From Callorhinus ursinus (taxonomy: Eukaryota; Chordata; Mammalia; Carnivora; Otariidae): DNA of 64,000 bases. A model generated the notes under the pieces. That model was not told the origin of the DNA. It saw nothing but the letters and a program-made list of their open reading frames with translations, and did no database searches. The stretch lies in the NCBI RefSeq assembly GCF_003265705.1, contig NW_020312966.1, forward strand, positions 18,689,752 through 18,753,751, in the 5' to 3' direction. The position numbers and the translations under genes were made by a program. Position 1 is the stretch's first letter. The number at the start of each line of letters is the position of its first letter. Shown here one piece after another: positions 12,383-25,340 of this stretch.

Positions 12383-13077
12383 ACTGGAATAGGGCAAAAG
12401 AGATTTTGAAGATTTTCTTTTATTTTTGTTTATTGTTTTTACCCTATCTATAGTAATCTTTTTTGGAAGGAATTTCAGTATTTACTTACAAAATGATTTC
12501 TTCCAAAGTATATTCCCATTTGGACCCCACTGAGAGTCACCTTTAACAAGTATGGGTATTTCTGTATTTTTTTCTATTCCTGAACACAAATGCCGTCACG
12601 TTTTGCCTCTCTATTGAATATTTCTCCCAACACATTTGTTTCACCTAGAATTTTGTTTTACTTTTTACTTTTACATTTTATTTTTAATGCAGAATATTAA
12701 TTAAAGTTACTGACATATTTGATAAATTTCTGTGTCACCGTCCTTCATTGTCTCTTCAGGTTCAAATGTCTTTTTGATGAATTATATCCTCTCCTGATTT
12801 TTTTCAGACAGGTTTGACTATAGATAATAAACTGTCTTACTCTTTGGATGCTTCACAAGTAAATGATAATTTTAGTTATTTTCACAGCTGCATATTTTAT
12901 TACTATTTATCTATTTTTGCTGATGAGAAATCTAATTAATATTTCCTTGTAGATACTCTGTTTGCTTTTGCATCTAAATGTAGGCAATCCAGGCACAATA
13001 GCAGGATTGAAAAAGAAAGACATATCTGGGGCAAAGAGTGCTTCCCAATTTCACTGTACAGACAAATGTCAACTTTG

Positions 13078-13299
13078 GGGCGCCTGGGTGGCTCAGTTGG
13101 TTAAGCGACTGCCTTCGGCTCAGGTCATGATCCTGGAGTCCCGGGATCGAGTCCCACATCGGGCTCCCTGCTCAGCAGGGAGTCTGCTTCTCCCTCTGAC
13201 CCTCTTCCCTCTCGTGCTCTCTATCCCTCATTCTCTCTCTCTCAAATAAATAAATAAAAATAAAAAATAAAAATATTTAAAACAAAAAAAACAAAAAAA
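13078..13299 (+). mobile_element. Young SINEC with perfect 16-bp TSD
   Basis: Full-length element: 'ggcgcctgggtggctcagtt' head, 'aagcgactgccttcggctca', a CT-rich region, then (AAAT)n and an A-rich tail. The identical 16-bp repeat ACAAATGTCAACTTTG flanks it at 13062-13077 and 13300-13315. The head variant is the form I associate with arctoid carnivores, which supports the host assignment. Confidence 0.97.
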
Positions 13300-14126
13300 A
13301 CAAATGTCAACTTTGCTTTTAATTTAGGCTTATGTCCCTGGGCCTATCACTGCTCCCAACCCATAAGAGATAGTCAATATAATTTTAGTTGTAGCTGTTT
13401 TGTTTTATTGTATTTTTTTAGTAAAGCATGAATGAATGAACGCCAACTGTGTTGGCACTTATTATAAAATTTAAACTATTGACAATTGAGATGTTTTTAA
13501 GAATGTTAATTTGAGATAATTTTAGATGCCAAAGTTTGTGGATCACAGAGATAAATTGAGAAGTCAGCTTGGTGGCTAGTATTGGTAGAAGCCTCACGTC
13601 TGTTCCCTTTTGCAAGTGCTCAGACATGCATGCTCAATTTTGCAGGCTGGGCTGAAGCAGACTTCTGACTCAGAGTGGTCAGAAATGGTGTGATTATAGG
13701 GGCCACTATATATCATGCCTTGGAGTGAAGTTGTGAGGAATACTTCAGGACGTAGGGTCAAGGTTTGGGTGAAAGGGCAGATGTCAGGAACAGAACAGAT
13801 CAGAACCGCAATAGCCAGTGAAACACAAGTTGATGTGAGAGAAGAATGTCTAGGGCTTTTAGAGAAAAAGTCTTAACCAAAACAAGGGTGCATGATGTGG
13901 GTACCGGTCGCCTGGTTCAATTACAATGACAGATCAGATATCTTGGTGAATTTACTGTGGCGTCATGACAATCTACTCCGCAAACTGCATTTACATTTAG
14001 AAGAAAATGTTCTTAATATCATTTTTCTAAAAATCAATTTGTGTGTAGGTGGTCAACACCAGATGTTAGCAAAATCTTATTATCTGATTCTGCTTATTTA
14101 GAATCACACCCTAATTCTGGTATCTT

Positions 14127-14151
14127 TTTTTTTTTAAGATTTTTTATTTAT

Positions 14152-14194
<43 letters not shown>

Positions 14195-14376
14195 AGAGGA
14201 AGAGAGAGAAAGAGCGTGAGAGACAGAGAGCATGAGCCAGGGGAGGGGCAGAGTGAGAGGGAGAAGCAGGCTCCTTGATGAGGGGGGAGCCCGATGTGGG
14301 ACTTGATCCCAGGACCCTGGGATCATGATCTGAGCAGAAGGCAGATGCTTAACCAACTGAGCCATCCAGGTGCCCT
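14127..14376 (-). mobile_element. SINEC with long (GA)n tract
   Basis: The tail begins as poly(T) at 14125, followed by (GA)n (14155-14187) and a GA-rich region, then 'gggatcatgatctgagcag' and 'gagccatccaggtgccc'. A short match, GTATCTT, at 14120-14126 and 14380-14386 may be the TSD. Confidence 0.9.
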
Positions 14377-16337
14377 CCTGTATCTTGCTGCGGGTACTTT
14401 GTAGGGAATATTGTATGTATCACAATGCTTTTTAAAATATCTTTTAACCATTGGGGATATGTAGGGTATTATATTCACTGCTTAAATCATGCACGCATAT
14501 ACACAAGCACATGTCCATCTAAGGAGAGCCACATAAGTGGAGACTCAAAGCAAACTCTTTGAGGTCAACGAACCAAAATGTGTCTGCAACAAAGAAAAAA
14601 AAAAGGTTTACAAAATACCCCACCTTCCTTTCCTCTCAGTCTAGGTAGGTAATTGCCTCGAATTCTATCTTCTTGGGTGTGTTGCTACACTCCTTGCCAG
14701 TATTGTGTATCTCCGAGTTTTCCTTATGGGCAAGACCCTTCTCCCCATACCACTGATGTGAACAGGAACAGGGGATATCATTCTTTTGTAGCATTTGCGT
14801 TTGTGATTGTCTTTGACCCTACTCTTCTGCTCTGAGTAGTAAAGACAAAAAAGGTGTCCTGGTTTTGTTGCAGTCTGGAGGTGGCAGTGTACATTTTTGT
14901 TTTTAAATTCCTCACCGGGAAGACCTTGGTTTTCCTTAGAAGCTGGCCAACCCAGCCCCCAAGTTACATCTGCTTCCAGCTACCACCTTTCATGAGCCTG
15001 CTGGGTTAAAACACATTACAATGGCAGGCGCCGACAATTTTACATAGTCCTGAAAGCCGGGGAAGTTGGATCAGAAGAGGGTTTACCCTGTGAAAATCTT
15101 GCTGAAGAACAGGGGAAAGAATCCAGCTCTTTATTGGCAGTTTTGAATGCTCTTGCCTTGAGGAGCTGAGAAAGCATGCCTCCCTGAGTCGGAAGCAGAG
15201 AATTAGGCCCTGTGTTCTAAGGGGTGGCAGTGGGATTGAAATTTATAGGCAAAACTGAAATGTGTAGGAAGGTGGCCATGTTTCTCAGGAAGGTGGCCAT
15301 GTTTCTCCAAAACTGGAGACCATTTTCTCCCAAACTGCTAAGTCAGTTTAAAATCCCAATCAGGGCATTTTCCTCGCTCTGATACTGTCCCCTCCTCTTG
15401 TTCTGGGATAGCGTGTGGTTAGGGAGTCAGAAGTCCCATGGCAATAAGGAGGAAATATCTGCTTTGCAGACTATCTCATTTGTGTCCTTAATTGCCTTCT
15501 GCTGAGACTCCTCCTCTCTCTGAGGCTGTGGTTCCCAGGCTCTGGCTCGTATGCATCCCCAGCTGATGGAGCGCATTATTGCTCTTACCCAATGCACCAT
15601 GACTACTCTGGGCTCCCTCCTGGGCCACCTGGTAACCAGGCAGTTGCCCTGTGTCAGTTCTCATGTATTCTTTGAAGTTCAATGATATTATCCACTTGGC
15701 TCCTGGATTTGCACTGATCATCCTGCATCCTCTGTTATGAGCTCCTTCTGCCCTTTGCTGTGGCAAATGTCTGGCAAGAATCACACTCCAAATTCTTAGC
15801 TAATTCTCTACCCATCTTGGGCAGGTGGGTGGAGTGGGGAATAGAATCTTCTCCTTGCCTTGCTGGTATTATGGGAGACCTAGGAGAGGTAGGTAGGTGG
15901 CTGTTTCAGGCCTTCTTTGATGACACCTGCCTTCTAATCAACATCGAAGCTGCTTGCTCAAGGCAGGGCTAGGCTCCTGCTAGAAGTGAGGGCTTGCTGT
16001 GCTCTAGTTACCAGAAAGCAGCTACTTTGTTTGGCTCCATGGGAATTGGGAAGGGCCTACTCGGAATGAGCATAAGAGGAGTAAGAGTACCTGAAACTTT
16101 CTCAAACACAAAGTTCCCTATCCTTACCCATGTATCCTTATACATTATAATCATCGTATTTCCTGAATCCTCTAGATCAACATCCCACCTTAAATTCAAG
16201 AACTCTAAGTTCCTAATATCCCTTGGTGGTTCACTTTAACATTAAATGCTTATTTTTCCCTTATAATGCATTTCAGTTATCTATGATTTGGTAATTTGCC
16301 TTTTTTTTTAAAATAACAGAAATAACATTTAAAGGCC

Positions 16338-16338
<1 letters not shown>
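14377..16338. other. No recognisable gene
   Basis: Mixed sequence. A 98-codon minus frame at 15488-15784 was considered as retroviral pol, but no conserved motif supports it. A 21-bp perfect tandem duplication lies at 15266-15307. Confidence 0.35.
15266..15307. repeat. Two-copy perfect 21-bp tandem duplication
   Basis: 15266-15286 and 15287-15307 are identical 21-mers, each beginning 'aggaaggtggcc'. There are no further copies on either side. Confidence 0.95.

Positions 16339-16383
<45 letters not shown>
16339..16383. repeat. (TG)n microsatellite
   Basis: About 45 bp of TG dinucleotides with one 'ttt' interruption. Confidence 0.95.
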
Positions 16384-17094
16384 ATTCTAGAAGAAAAATT
16401 AATTTCTGATAAACTTAGTTACTTGTATTAAGTCATTTCCCACATGATCAGTTATATAAAAGAATTCATCTCATAGTAATAGTAATATAGTAATAAAAAT
16501 AGTAATATAATGAAAAAAGATGTGGTTCAAATAACTAAAGCAGAGAGATGAAGAGATGTAGCATTTTTAGAAGTTGAGCAACTGCTCAGTGTCCCCAAAC
16601 CTGCAAAACATAGGGTTTCGTATCTGGACTCTTACATCTTTTGCCAGATACCCCCGATAAGCTGCAGAGACAATGATCTCTTTTGATTTGATAATGTTGG
16701 TCTCTGATCATAACAATGTTCAGGAAGGATGTACGGTGAATTGAGGAGAAATTAAAATATATACTGAGAGAACTGTCTTCAGTAACCATAAAATACTTTA
16801 TATGTGTGCATGCATATGGTAGCTTTTATTGGGAGTAAGGTACTATATGCTTTCTGTCTTTGCCAGATGATAGAAAATATAGGAAATCTATTTGAAGGCA
16901 TGAATGTTGAGAATTCTGAATCCAGGGGTACATTTCTTCTTCTGAGTCAAGGACTAACATGTTCATTGCAATTAGGAAATTGACTGCCGGGTAAGAACCA
17001 AGTCAGAATGAGAGTTATGATTACAAGTGGAATTTGTATAAGTTATGATTATAAAGAGCAACATATAGTTTATAAAACATGATTGCTTCTTTTG

Positions 17095-17225
17095 ATCCTC
17101 ACAATCATGTTTTGAGGGAAGAGTTATGTTCCTCCTAATTTACTAGTGAATCCAGCTGTTAAGTTACTTTCACGAGGTAAATCAACCAAGAAATAAAGCT
17201 GGGATTCACATTTTATGATAATATT
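17095..17225 (-). repeat. MIR-like fragment
   Basis: The order 'tcctcacaatcatgttttga', 'tttactagtgaatccag', then 'agctgggattca' follows the reverse MIR consensus at low identity. Confidence 0.35.
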
Positions 17226-17359
17226 TTTTGGTAGATCAATTCTCTACTAATAGATCTTTAGGTGCATTTGTGAACATTCTTTTATTTAATATTTTAAAAA
17301 GACTAAAATAATGTCATCTCCATTAAGACTCAGTTCGTTGTTAATGGAGATTCATTTGC

Positions 17360-18044
17360 TTTAATTTTTAGGAAACTTTCAAACCTGTAGGAAAGTAGAG
17401 AATAGTGTAATGAACAACTATGTATTCATGAGCTAAATTTAATGATTGTGTACCTTTCACTATATTTGCTTTATACATTTTTTTTGCTGAAAAATCTAAA
17501 ATAAATTATAGGCTTTATGATATTTCATCCCTAAATACTTTCGAAGGCATTCTCCAAAAACACAGACATTTTTCCTAATTAACCACCTACTTAACCATTA
17601 CATCATCACACTGACATCCTTACTAACATCCAGTTCATATTCAAATTTCCTACATTAGCCTTTAATACTTTTTAATGTTGGTGTGTTCAAGGTAGGATCA
17701 AGTTCAGGTCCACACACCACACCGGGTTGTTGTCTCTTAGCTTTGCTTGAAGACTAGGTGCACCTTCCTTTTGCTCCTTCTTCCTCCCATGTACCTGTTG
17801 AGTAGAGCCAGCTGGTTATCCTGTAGAAAGTTCCACTGGCTGGATTTCTCAGATTGCTTCCTTGCTTAACTTGTTCCTCTCATGGGTGCTGCTTCTGTTC
17901 ACTGAAAATTAGATCTATTTCCATTAGGCTCACATCAGTCGTTTTTAGAGAGACTGTTTCGGGGGTGAGACACAGGAAGCATGTCCAGTTGACCCACACT
18001 TAGTGATGCTGACGTTGATTCTATGTGGAGGTGATCCTCACATC
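17360..18044. other. Possible ancient interspersed repeat, unidentified
   Basis: 'aaagtagagaatagtgtaatgaa' at 17392 and 'cagttcatattcaaatttcc' at 17631 recall a mammalian repeat I cannot name. A related phrase occurs at about 48898-48915 ('aaagtagagaatgagat'). No gene seen. Confidence 0.3.
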
Positions 18045-18059
18045 TAAAAGACTGTAAAT

Positions 18060-18777
18060 AAAATGTTGGAGAGGTTGTGGAGAAAGGGGAACCCTCTTAC
18101 ACTGTTGGTGGGAATGCAAGTTGGTACAGCCACTTTGGAAAACAGTGTGGAGGTGCCTCAAAAAGTTAAAAGTAGAGCTACCTTACGACACAGCAATTGC
18201 ACTACTGGGTATTTACCCCAAAGACACAGATGGAGTGAAGAGAAGGGCCATATGCACCCCAGTGTTCATAGCAGCAATGTCTGCAATAGCCAAACTGTGG
18301 AAAGAGCCGAGATGCCCTTCAACAGATGAATGGATAAAGAAGACGTGGTCCATATATACAATGGAATATTACTCAGCCATCAGAAAGGATGAATACCCAA
18401 CTTTTACATCAACATGGATGGGACTGGAGGAGATGATGCTAAGTGAAATAAGTCAAAGAGAAAGTCAATTATCATATGGTTTCACTTATTTGTGGAACAT
18501 AGGGAAGAGCGTGGAGGACATTAGGAGAAGGAAGGGGAAAATGAAGGGGGGGAAATTGGAGGGAGAGACGAACCATGAGAGACTCTGGACTCCTAGAAAT
18601 AGACTGAGGGTTTTGGAGGGGAGGGGGTAGGGGGATGGGTTAGCCCGGTGATGGGTATCAAGGAGGGCACGTACTGCATGGAGCACTGGGTGTTATACGA
18701 AAACAATGAATCATGGAACACTGCATCAAAAACTAATGATATACTGTATGGTGACTAACATAAAAAATAACAAAAAG
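18060..18777 (+). mobile_element. 5'-truncated L1 (ORF2 3' end plus 3'UTR)
   Basis: The frame at 18121-18630 (169 codons) carries the C-terminal end of L1 ORF2, including '[14 protein letters not shown]', '[19 protein letters not shown]' and '[20 protein letters not shown]'. It then runs through the 3'UTR to an A-rich end. The zinc-knuckle-like segment just upstream is in another frame, so the copy is frameshifted. Flanks at 18045-18059 and 18778-18792 match at 13 of 15 bases, a plausible decayed TSD. The same segment recurs at 43.4-44.1 kb. Confidence 0.93.
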
Positions 18778-19357
18778 TAAAAGACTATATATTTTTTGCA
18801 GTACTTTTCATACTTCATAATTTCAATTAATTCTGGACTCTAACTTGGACATGTATACACACTGAATTGCTTAGATTCCATAGGATACTGAATGTAGGTA
18901 TTTAACCAATATGAAAAGATATGAGATGCTCGGGAGAATGTGTTCAATGTATCTTTGAAATTAAACTGAAGTCAGTATTATTTGCTAATGAGACATTGTG
19001 GATTCAAGAAGAAACGGCCACATCAAGACTATTCCCTTTTGATTCATTTTTTTTTTTTTTTTTTTTTTCCCTCAGTGACTTTTATTTTTTTTTCTCACCG
19101 TATTCCCTGAGCACTATGTATGTGCAGCATACCTTACCAACGTTTTGGAGATCGTAAGAGCAAATTTAAAGATTAAGTGTTTCCCTCCTCATCCTTACTT
19201 TCCAACACACACAGACACACACATATATACATATAGCGAGAAAGAGAATTGAGAAATAAATGTCACTCATTTACTCAGTTTTATGACACATTTTTCACTG
19301 ATTTATTAGGATCATTATCATTAGGATAGGTATCACTATCCATGCATATTTCTTTGT

Positions 19358-19360
<3 letters not shown>

Positions 19361-19392
<32 letters not shown>
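19361..19392. repeat. (TG)n microsatellite
   Basis: About 32 bp of perfect TG repeat. A poly(T) run lies at 19049-19068 and a short CA-rich stretch at 19206-19235. Confidence 0.95.
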
Positions 19393-19393
<1 letters not shown>

Positions 19394-19994
19394 TCAAAAG
19401 CAAATTTGAATATAAGGTGAGCCTTGCAATTGATTGCATTTTAGAATCACAGGCATGTGTTAGCCTGCATGAAGATGTTATAAAGAAAATCTCTTCTATA
19501 TTCTGTATACTCACATTCTCCTCTATCTTGTGGTCTTGATATGTTAATAATTTTTAAAGTAAGCTTTGTTTTCACCAAGAGTAGCACTTTTAAAGCTCCT
19601 TCGGTGGAGGGACATGTGGCCTGGCTTCACTGATCTGCAAACAACACCCCCTCTGAGTACTATTATCATCCAGACGGTTTTCTTACTGAGCAGTTATGAA
19701 GGTTTATGACCAAGTTATAAACAGGAGAAGGGAGCTTATGTTAATGAGGTCAACGCTGTTTCTGTTATGTCTTTGACTTATTAAACAGTCCCCCAAAGGG
19801 AATACCTTTTCCAAATGGGCTAAATAGAGAGAGAAATTTTGCCAGCTGAAGACTTACACCGCAAGTGTACTTACTGGTGTACAGCTGGATATAAATCCGC
19901 GTGGAGCCATTCGGCGATACCTAGCCCACAGTAGCTATAACCTTAGTATTTACTTATGTATTTGTATCGATGGTCACTTCCACAATGATTTCTT

Positions 19995-20386
19995 TGTCTC
20001 GGTCAACTCGGGCTGCCATAACAAAATACCGTAGGCTGAATAACTTATGCAACAGGAATTTATTTTCTCACAGTCACGGAGGCTAGGAAGTCCAAGATCA
20101 AGGTGCTAGCCAGTTTGATTTCCTGGAAGAGCTCTCTTCCTGGGTTGCAGATGGCTGCCCTTCTCACTGTGTCCTTTCCTGGCAGGGAGAGAGAGAGAGC
20201 AAGCGAGCTCTCCGTTGTGTCTTCTTACAGAAGAGTGCTAATCCCATCATGAGGGCCCACTCTCATGACCCCATCTAACCCTAATTAGGGCCCAAAGACC
20301 CCCCACCTCCAAATGCCCTCATATTGGAGGTTAGGCCTTCAACATATGAATTTGCAGGGAGGGGAACGAACATTCAGCCCATAACA
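19995..20386 (-). mobile_element. Solo LTR of MaLR type (MLT1/MST-like)
   Basis: Read in reverse, the sequence follows the MaLR LTR closely: 'ggctgccataacaaaatacc', 'ggaatttattttctcacag', 'cccatcatgagggcccac', 'cacctccaaatgccctca' and a 'cataaca' end. It begins TG and ends CA as LTRs do. The flanking five bases, 'ttctt' and 'gtctt', match at 4 of 5, as expected for a worn 5-bp duplication. No internal retroviral sequence adjoins it, so it is a solo LTR about 392 bp long. Confidence 0.85.
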
Positions 20387-21739
20387 GTCTTCATCTGGAG
20401 AGTGAGTGAATGAGGGAAAAAATTATATCTATTTTGTTAGATCATTTGGTTTACAAATCAGCCTCTGAAGATTTAGGTTGTTTGTGCTTTATTCCCCAGC
20501 TGCTGGGCTTGGTGTCAGAAGAGTTGCTTCTGTTATGGTCTGGTGATGATACTTGATCGAATGAGAGCATACATCTCACCACTGAGTCAGAATAAAGGCA
20601 GGCATCCCAGAAAAGTTCACATATCGTGTGAAGGGTTGATAGTCGATATCGCTCATTCTAGCACAATGGATCAGGGCATGCTGGTTGTGGGTTTTGTCTT
20701 CAGTGTTGCAATGTTTTATCAATTTACAATTATAGTCTTAGCCCCAGATTTGTATAGCCTTTGATAAGGAAGTCACCAGCTTGCGGTTGGGTGGGGTGGG
20801 TAACCAGACAGCTGCTCATGCATACCAATGAGAGTTTTGTCGATGCAAATTTGGAGAGCCCTTTTAAAAATTTAGCCCTAAGTGTCTACTTTGAGCTTCG
20901 GTGTGATATGTGATACGAGACCACTTAACCAGCAAGTTTACCTCTAATTTTAGCTTCACCTGAATTAAAGCTGGCGTGATATCGCATACTGCTACAGACA
21001 TTAGCAACTTTAAAGTGCAGAGAGAAAGAACATGAAATTAGATGCAGTCCAAGGGAAGAATCACCAGAAAGTCACTGATGGTTTTGTGTTGTTTTCAAAA
21101 TTTCAGGAAATCTCTGATGAATATTAGGGTAAAAGAGATAATTTGCTTCTTCATAGGAACACATTTTTAATGCCATTTATTTCCTACTTTGGCAGCTTAA
21201 GACAATCAGCCTACAAACATAGGAAGCCAAACAAAACAAGCTGTCTGGGGAACAGATTCTCCAACAAATCCCTCTCCAATGAGCCAGGGTCCTCAGTAAA
21301 AAAGGATGCTTTGCATCTCCAGCTTACTCCTCAAACGTCAGACCATTGGGCTGCTGAAATGTTCCAGCAAGCGAGACAGCTGAACAGTCATTGTACCATT
21401 TTGTTCTGGATATGTGGCCAGCCCAGGCAGATAAGCATTGTTCTTTGTGTGAGGGGACAAAGAATGTAAGCTTCCCATATCCTCTCTTGGATAATCGAAG
21501 TGACCGCTCCATATATTAGCTTAGCATTTCTGCTTCTTGTAAGACCACATCCCTGACTTCATCTGCACTCACAGCAATGTTCACACCCAAGTACCAATCA
21601 AATGAATCGAGCCTACCTGTTCTCATTGACTGTAGCTGATACAGGATGATGACAGAGAGAAAAGGGGACAGTCACCCTTAGGACAATAGGCAAAAAGCAA
21701 CAAAATAGAATAATAGCCAATGAGTGAGGGCTACCTCTG
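20387..21739. other. No recognisable feature
   Basis: No conserved coding frame, RNA gene or repeat that I can name. Confidence 0.4.
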
Positions 21740-22080
21740 CAGGAATCTATCGGATCAATTAATTAAACAAATATTTATTTTGTGCAGGGAAGGATTATAA
21801 GATTGAAAGACCCAAAGATGTTAAGGTGCTGTCTTTACCTTCAAGGGACTGGCAGAGAGGCAGATCAAAATATGCAGATGAATGAAAGTATTATGCACAT
21901 TGTCATACAAGTCCATCTTGTTTAAGTTGGGAGGGGGCGGGATTCTGAGGAGTGCACCAGCTCCCTTACTGGGGGACGTCAGGAAAGCCTTTAAAAAAAG
22001 GCAGAGGAAAACTGTTGGGGGTAAACACCACCAAAAAATAGTACAAAGCAGTATAGGGTAAATAAGAAACATCTACTTAG
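21740..22080 (-). repeat. Possible L2 fragment, reverse
   Basis: 'aaacaaatatttattttgtg' followed by 'tgctgtctttaccttcaagg' and 'caggaaagcctttaaa' follows the order of the reverse L2 consensus, weakly. Confidence 0.35.
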
Positions 22081-23213
22081 TAGGCACTTAGAGAAGGGAG
22101 AATTCCCTCTTGTTTAGAGTGGGAAGGGAAGATAATGTAAGAAAGGGAGTTGAGTAATATTTGTTGTGGAGTTTGAAGGTGAAAAGTTGTAAAACCTGAC
22201 CTATGCTAACACTGCCTTAGTCCCTGCTTACGCGCGCAGTCTCTGTGGGGCCAGGCCGGGGGGCTCTAGAACACTTGGGGCAACAGGAAGTCATAACCTT
22301 CTCAGTGGCTCTGAAAATGGGAAGATAGGGCTAAGTCAGCCCAAACTGGGCTTGTAATTGCCACGCCATTTCCATTTTACACAGTATTTTGGTACCATTG
22401 GTTGTTTTTTTAAAAACAGCAACGTACTTGAACAGAAATACATATAGAACTACCTTCTCCACTACAACATACCTCCCTATGAAACAACAAGAGGTAAACT
22501 ATATAATAGGCCATGGTACTAGAGAAGAAGACACATGGGGTTTATTTCCTCTAAACATAAATTCAGAGAGGAAATCTCAGTTTGTATTTTGAAATAGATT
22601 CTATAGCTCTTAGACTCTTCCCAAGAAATGTCTGAATAAATAACCTTGGATTCCTGAATGAGTGACTTCCCTTCTGAGTGTCTGGTGGCATAGTCTTACC
22701 ACTGTGTAGAGAATGGATTCTTGGTTGGGCAGACTGTGCGATCTTAATGTTCACTGATGCACTAGCTTTTAGTCTGACATGAGAGAAGGGATGGGTTTGT
22801 CAGGTTTCTTCAGAGATATCTCTTTCCAATTGAAGAAATTCTTCATGCTCAGGCAACCAGCCACCCACATGTGCAAGCCCCAGATAGGAATGTCTGAATG
22901 TGGGTGTGGGTCTCTTCTGGATGTGTGTACCTTTCAGTGGACACAAAAAACAAAAACCAAAGATCTATAAATGGGTTGATGGATTAAAAAAAGCCTAAGT
23001 CAGTATATGGCATTAGTTACATTTTTATCAATGCCTCCTTTTCAATCTTAGAATAATTCTTTGATATGCAACAGTGCAAGCTTTGTAGGAAATTTTGTTG
23101 TGGTGGTAGAAAGACCTCAGAGTTTTAAAGGATGGAGCCCTGGTTTCTTAACTGTGCCTTGAATTACCTCTGAGACCCCAGATGAGTCCCTTCAGTTTGA
23201 AGGACTTTGATTA
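22081..23213. other. No recognisable feature
   Basis: No conserved coding frame or RNA gene. A weak MIR-like tract precedes the SINE at about 23120-23210. Confidence 0.35.
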
Positions 23214-23395
23214 CTTCCTTTTTCTTTTTTTCCTTAGCGAGAAGGGGGGAGGGGCAGAGGGAGAAAGAGAATCTTAAGCAGGCTCCACGCTCAGCATGGA
23301 GCCCAACGTGGGGCTTGATCTCACAATCCTGGGATCATGACCTGAGCTGAAATCAAGAGTCGGATGCTTAACTGACTGAGCCACCCAGGCGCCCC
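23214..23395 (-). mobile_element. SINEC (tRNA-Lys SINE)
   Basis: A T-rich tail, 'aggggcagagggagaaagag', 'cctgggatcatgacctgagc' and a terminal 'gagccacccaggcgcccc'. No clear TSD. Confidence 0.92.
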
Positions 23396-25131
23396 TGTTT
23401 TCTCCCTTTTTGAATGGAGTGAGTTAAATTAGTGATCTATACAAATCCTTCACATTCAGTATTCTATGATTCTAGATTCTATGAATAAATCAGAGAGATC
23501 TTAGTTTCAGAAATCTATTGTTAGGAACATTTGCGTCATTTGGTTCCTACAGTGCCTAATTCAAGCTGGCTACCAGAACACAGCTCTCTGTCATGTCGTT
23601 GGGAGACTGATGTGCAGGGTGGCAGCACCGCCTGGATTTGGAAGTTGAGTCAGCTAGAACACAGATGGGAGGAGAGGATTTATGTAAGGTCGTAGTTGTC
23701 ACATGAGTAACAAAACCTGTTCCAGGAGAAAGCTATCTTTTTCCTGCAGCTTCTAGCTACCTAGGAGGAGCTTGGGCTCCACTAGATTCTACCTTATGTT
23801 GGCAGAGGAATTAATAGGTGATTATGACTCCTTGATAATTCGGGGTAAGTTTGTTGTGTCATGGTAGGGAGCTAGGGCTGTCAGGTTGAGTTAGGACCTT
23901 TTCTCTGGAGTCTGGTAGGGACCCAGTTTATAAGATTCATTCCATCCATCCTCTGCTGCATTTCATATGTATTTGACCAGGTATATCAACAATTGTTTTC
24001 ACTCTAACGCATTGACCCCTTGCTATTATATGTAAGGTAGTGTTTTAGGCTATATGGGAAACACAGAAATGGTCCTTTTCTTCAAAAAAAATGGAAATCA
24101 AATGAAGGAGGCTCAGTATATTGTAAGCATTGTAAGCATTTATTATTATTGAATAACATAACTGTCATTTTGATTTTGCAAAATAAATGCTAATTATATT
24201 ATTTATATGGTAAAAATGCCTAAAAAACCATGACAATGTTTGGGTTTTTATTCATAAGTGATATTAAATTTTGCAATGGGAAATGACTAGTTATGCTCAG
24301 AAACTTAATCTAGTTCATGCCTAATGGATAGAATCCCAAGTGACCCATGAAAAATATTTGCGTGTTAGAACTACTTTTTCATTTGGTAGAGAAATGCCTA
24401 ATTTAATTTTGCCAAGTGGAAATATGTGGGACAAATTATAATAGACCATTTTACTTCTTAAGAAATTTTAATTATTTGGCTTACATGATATCCTATCATG
24501 TAAAATGTTTTCACCCTACAGCTTTTTAGTTGTTCTAGTTCAATTTAAAGTCAGAGCATGAGGGTCCTGGTACTTTTGATACTGATATTTCAATTAAGGC
24601 TTGGGATGTGGATAATGATGAGAAACTAGAGGTATGATTTCCTTACTTGTAAATGCAGATGAATATTTGAACCTGACTCCACAGTTCAAAGAATGTTATG
24701 GAGAGTAAAACTCGATGCCCTATAAGCTATGAAGGACGTTATGTTTTTCAGGTAGCTTGGATGACATACTGACTATGGTTACAAGGCTTTCCAATCCTTT
24801 GGGTCTTTTTATGTTCTAAATTTAAACACTAGGGTAGGAATTCCTAGTGTCCTATTCTTACTTTAAATACATCTGAAAATATGTAAATGAGATAGGCACA
24901 ATCACCTAAAATGTTTGAGCAATCTCTACTTAGAATTATTTATGCTTTAGAGTTGCAGTCTGTAAAAATCTGGTCACCTTCACTAAGTTCTAAGAAGTAC
25001 TTATTTATAGGGACTGTGGTTCAGGAGCCATCTAATTTCTGTGGTCTCAAAACTGTATTCCCAGAAGGTTCCTTTTTCTATGGGATAAAAGAAATCTGAG
25101 ATTTAAATCTAATTTTCTCATTGCTAATTTT
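23396..25131. other. No recognisable gene
   Basis: AT-rich sequence with a weak L2-like phrase at about 24025-24085. No other feature could be supported. Confidence 0.35.
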
Positions 25132-25144
25132 TTTTCTTTCTTTT

Positions 25145-25188
<44 letters not shown>

Positions 25189-25199
25189 TNNNNNNNNNN

Positions 25200-25248
<49 letters not shown>

Positions 25249-25340
25249 TTCCTTCCTTCCTTCCTTCCTTCCTTCCTTCCTTCCTTCCTTCCTTCTCTCT
25301 CTCACTTTTGCTTTCTCTTTCTCTTTCTTTTCTTTTTTCT
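25132..25340. repeat. (TTTC)n/(TTCC)n tetranucleotide tract with assembly gap
   Basis: Perfect TTTC repeats on both sides of ten N (25190-25199) change abruptly to TTCC repeats at about 25245, then degrade to CT-rich sequence. The N run shows the assembler could not size the array, so its true length is unknown. Confidence 0.97.

Noticed and set aside
15488..15784. Retroviral pol remnant on the minus strand
   Set aside because: No integrase or RT motif can be read, and no LTR pair is positioned around it.
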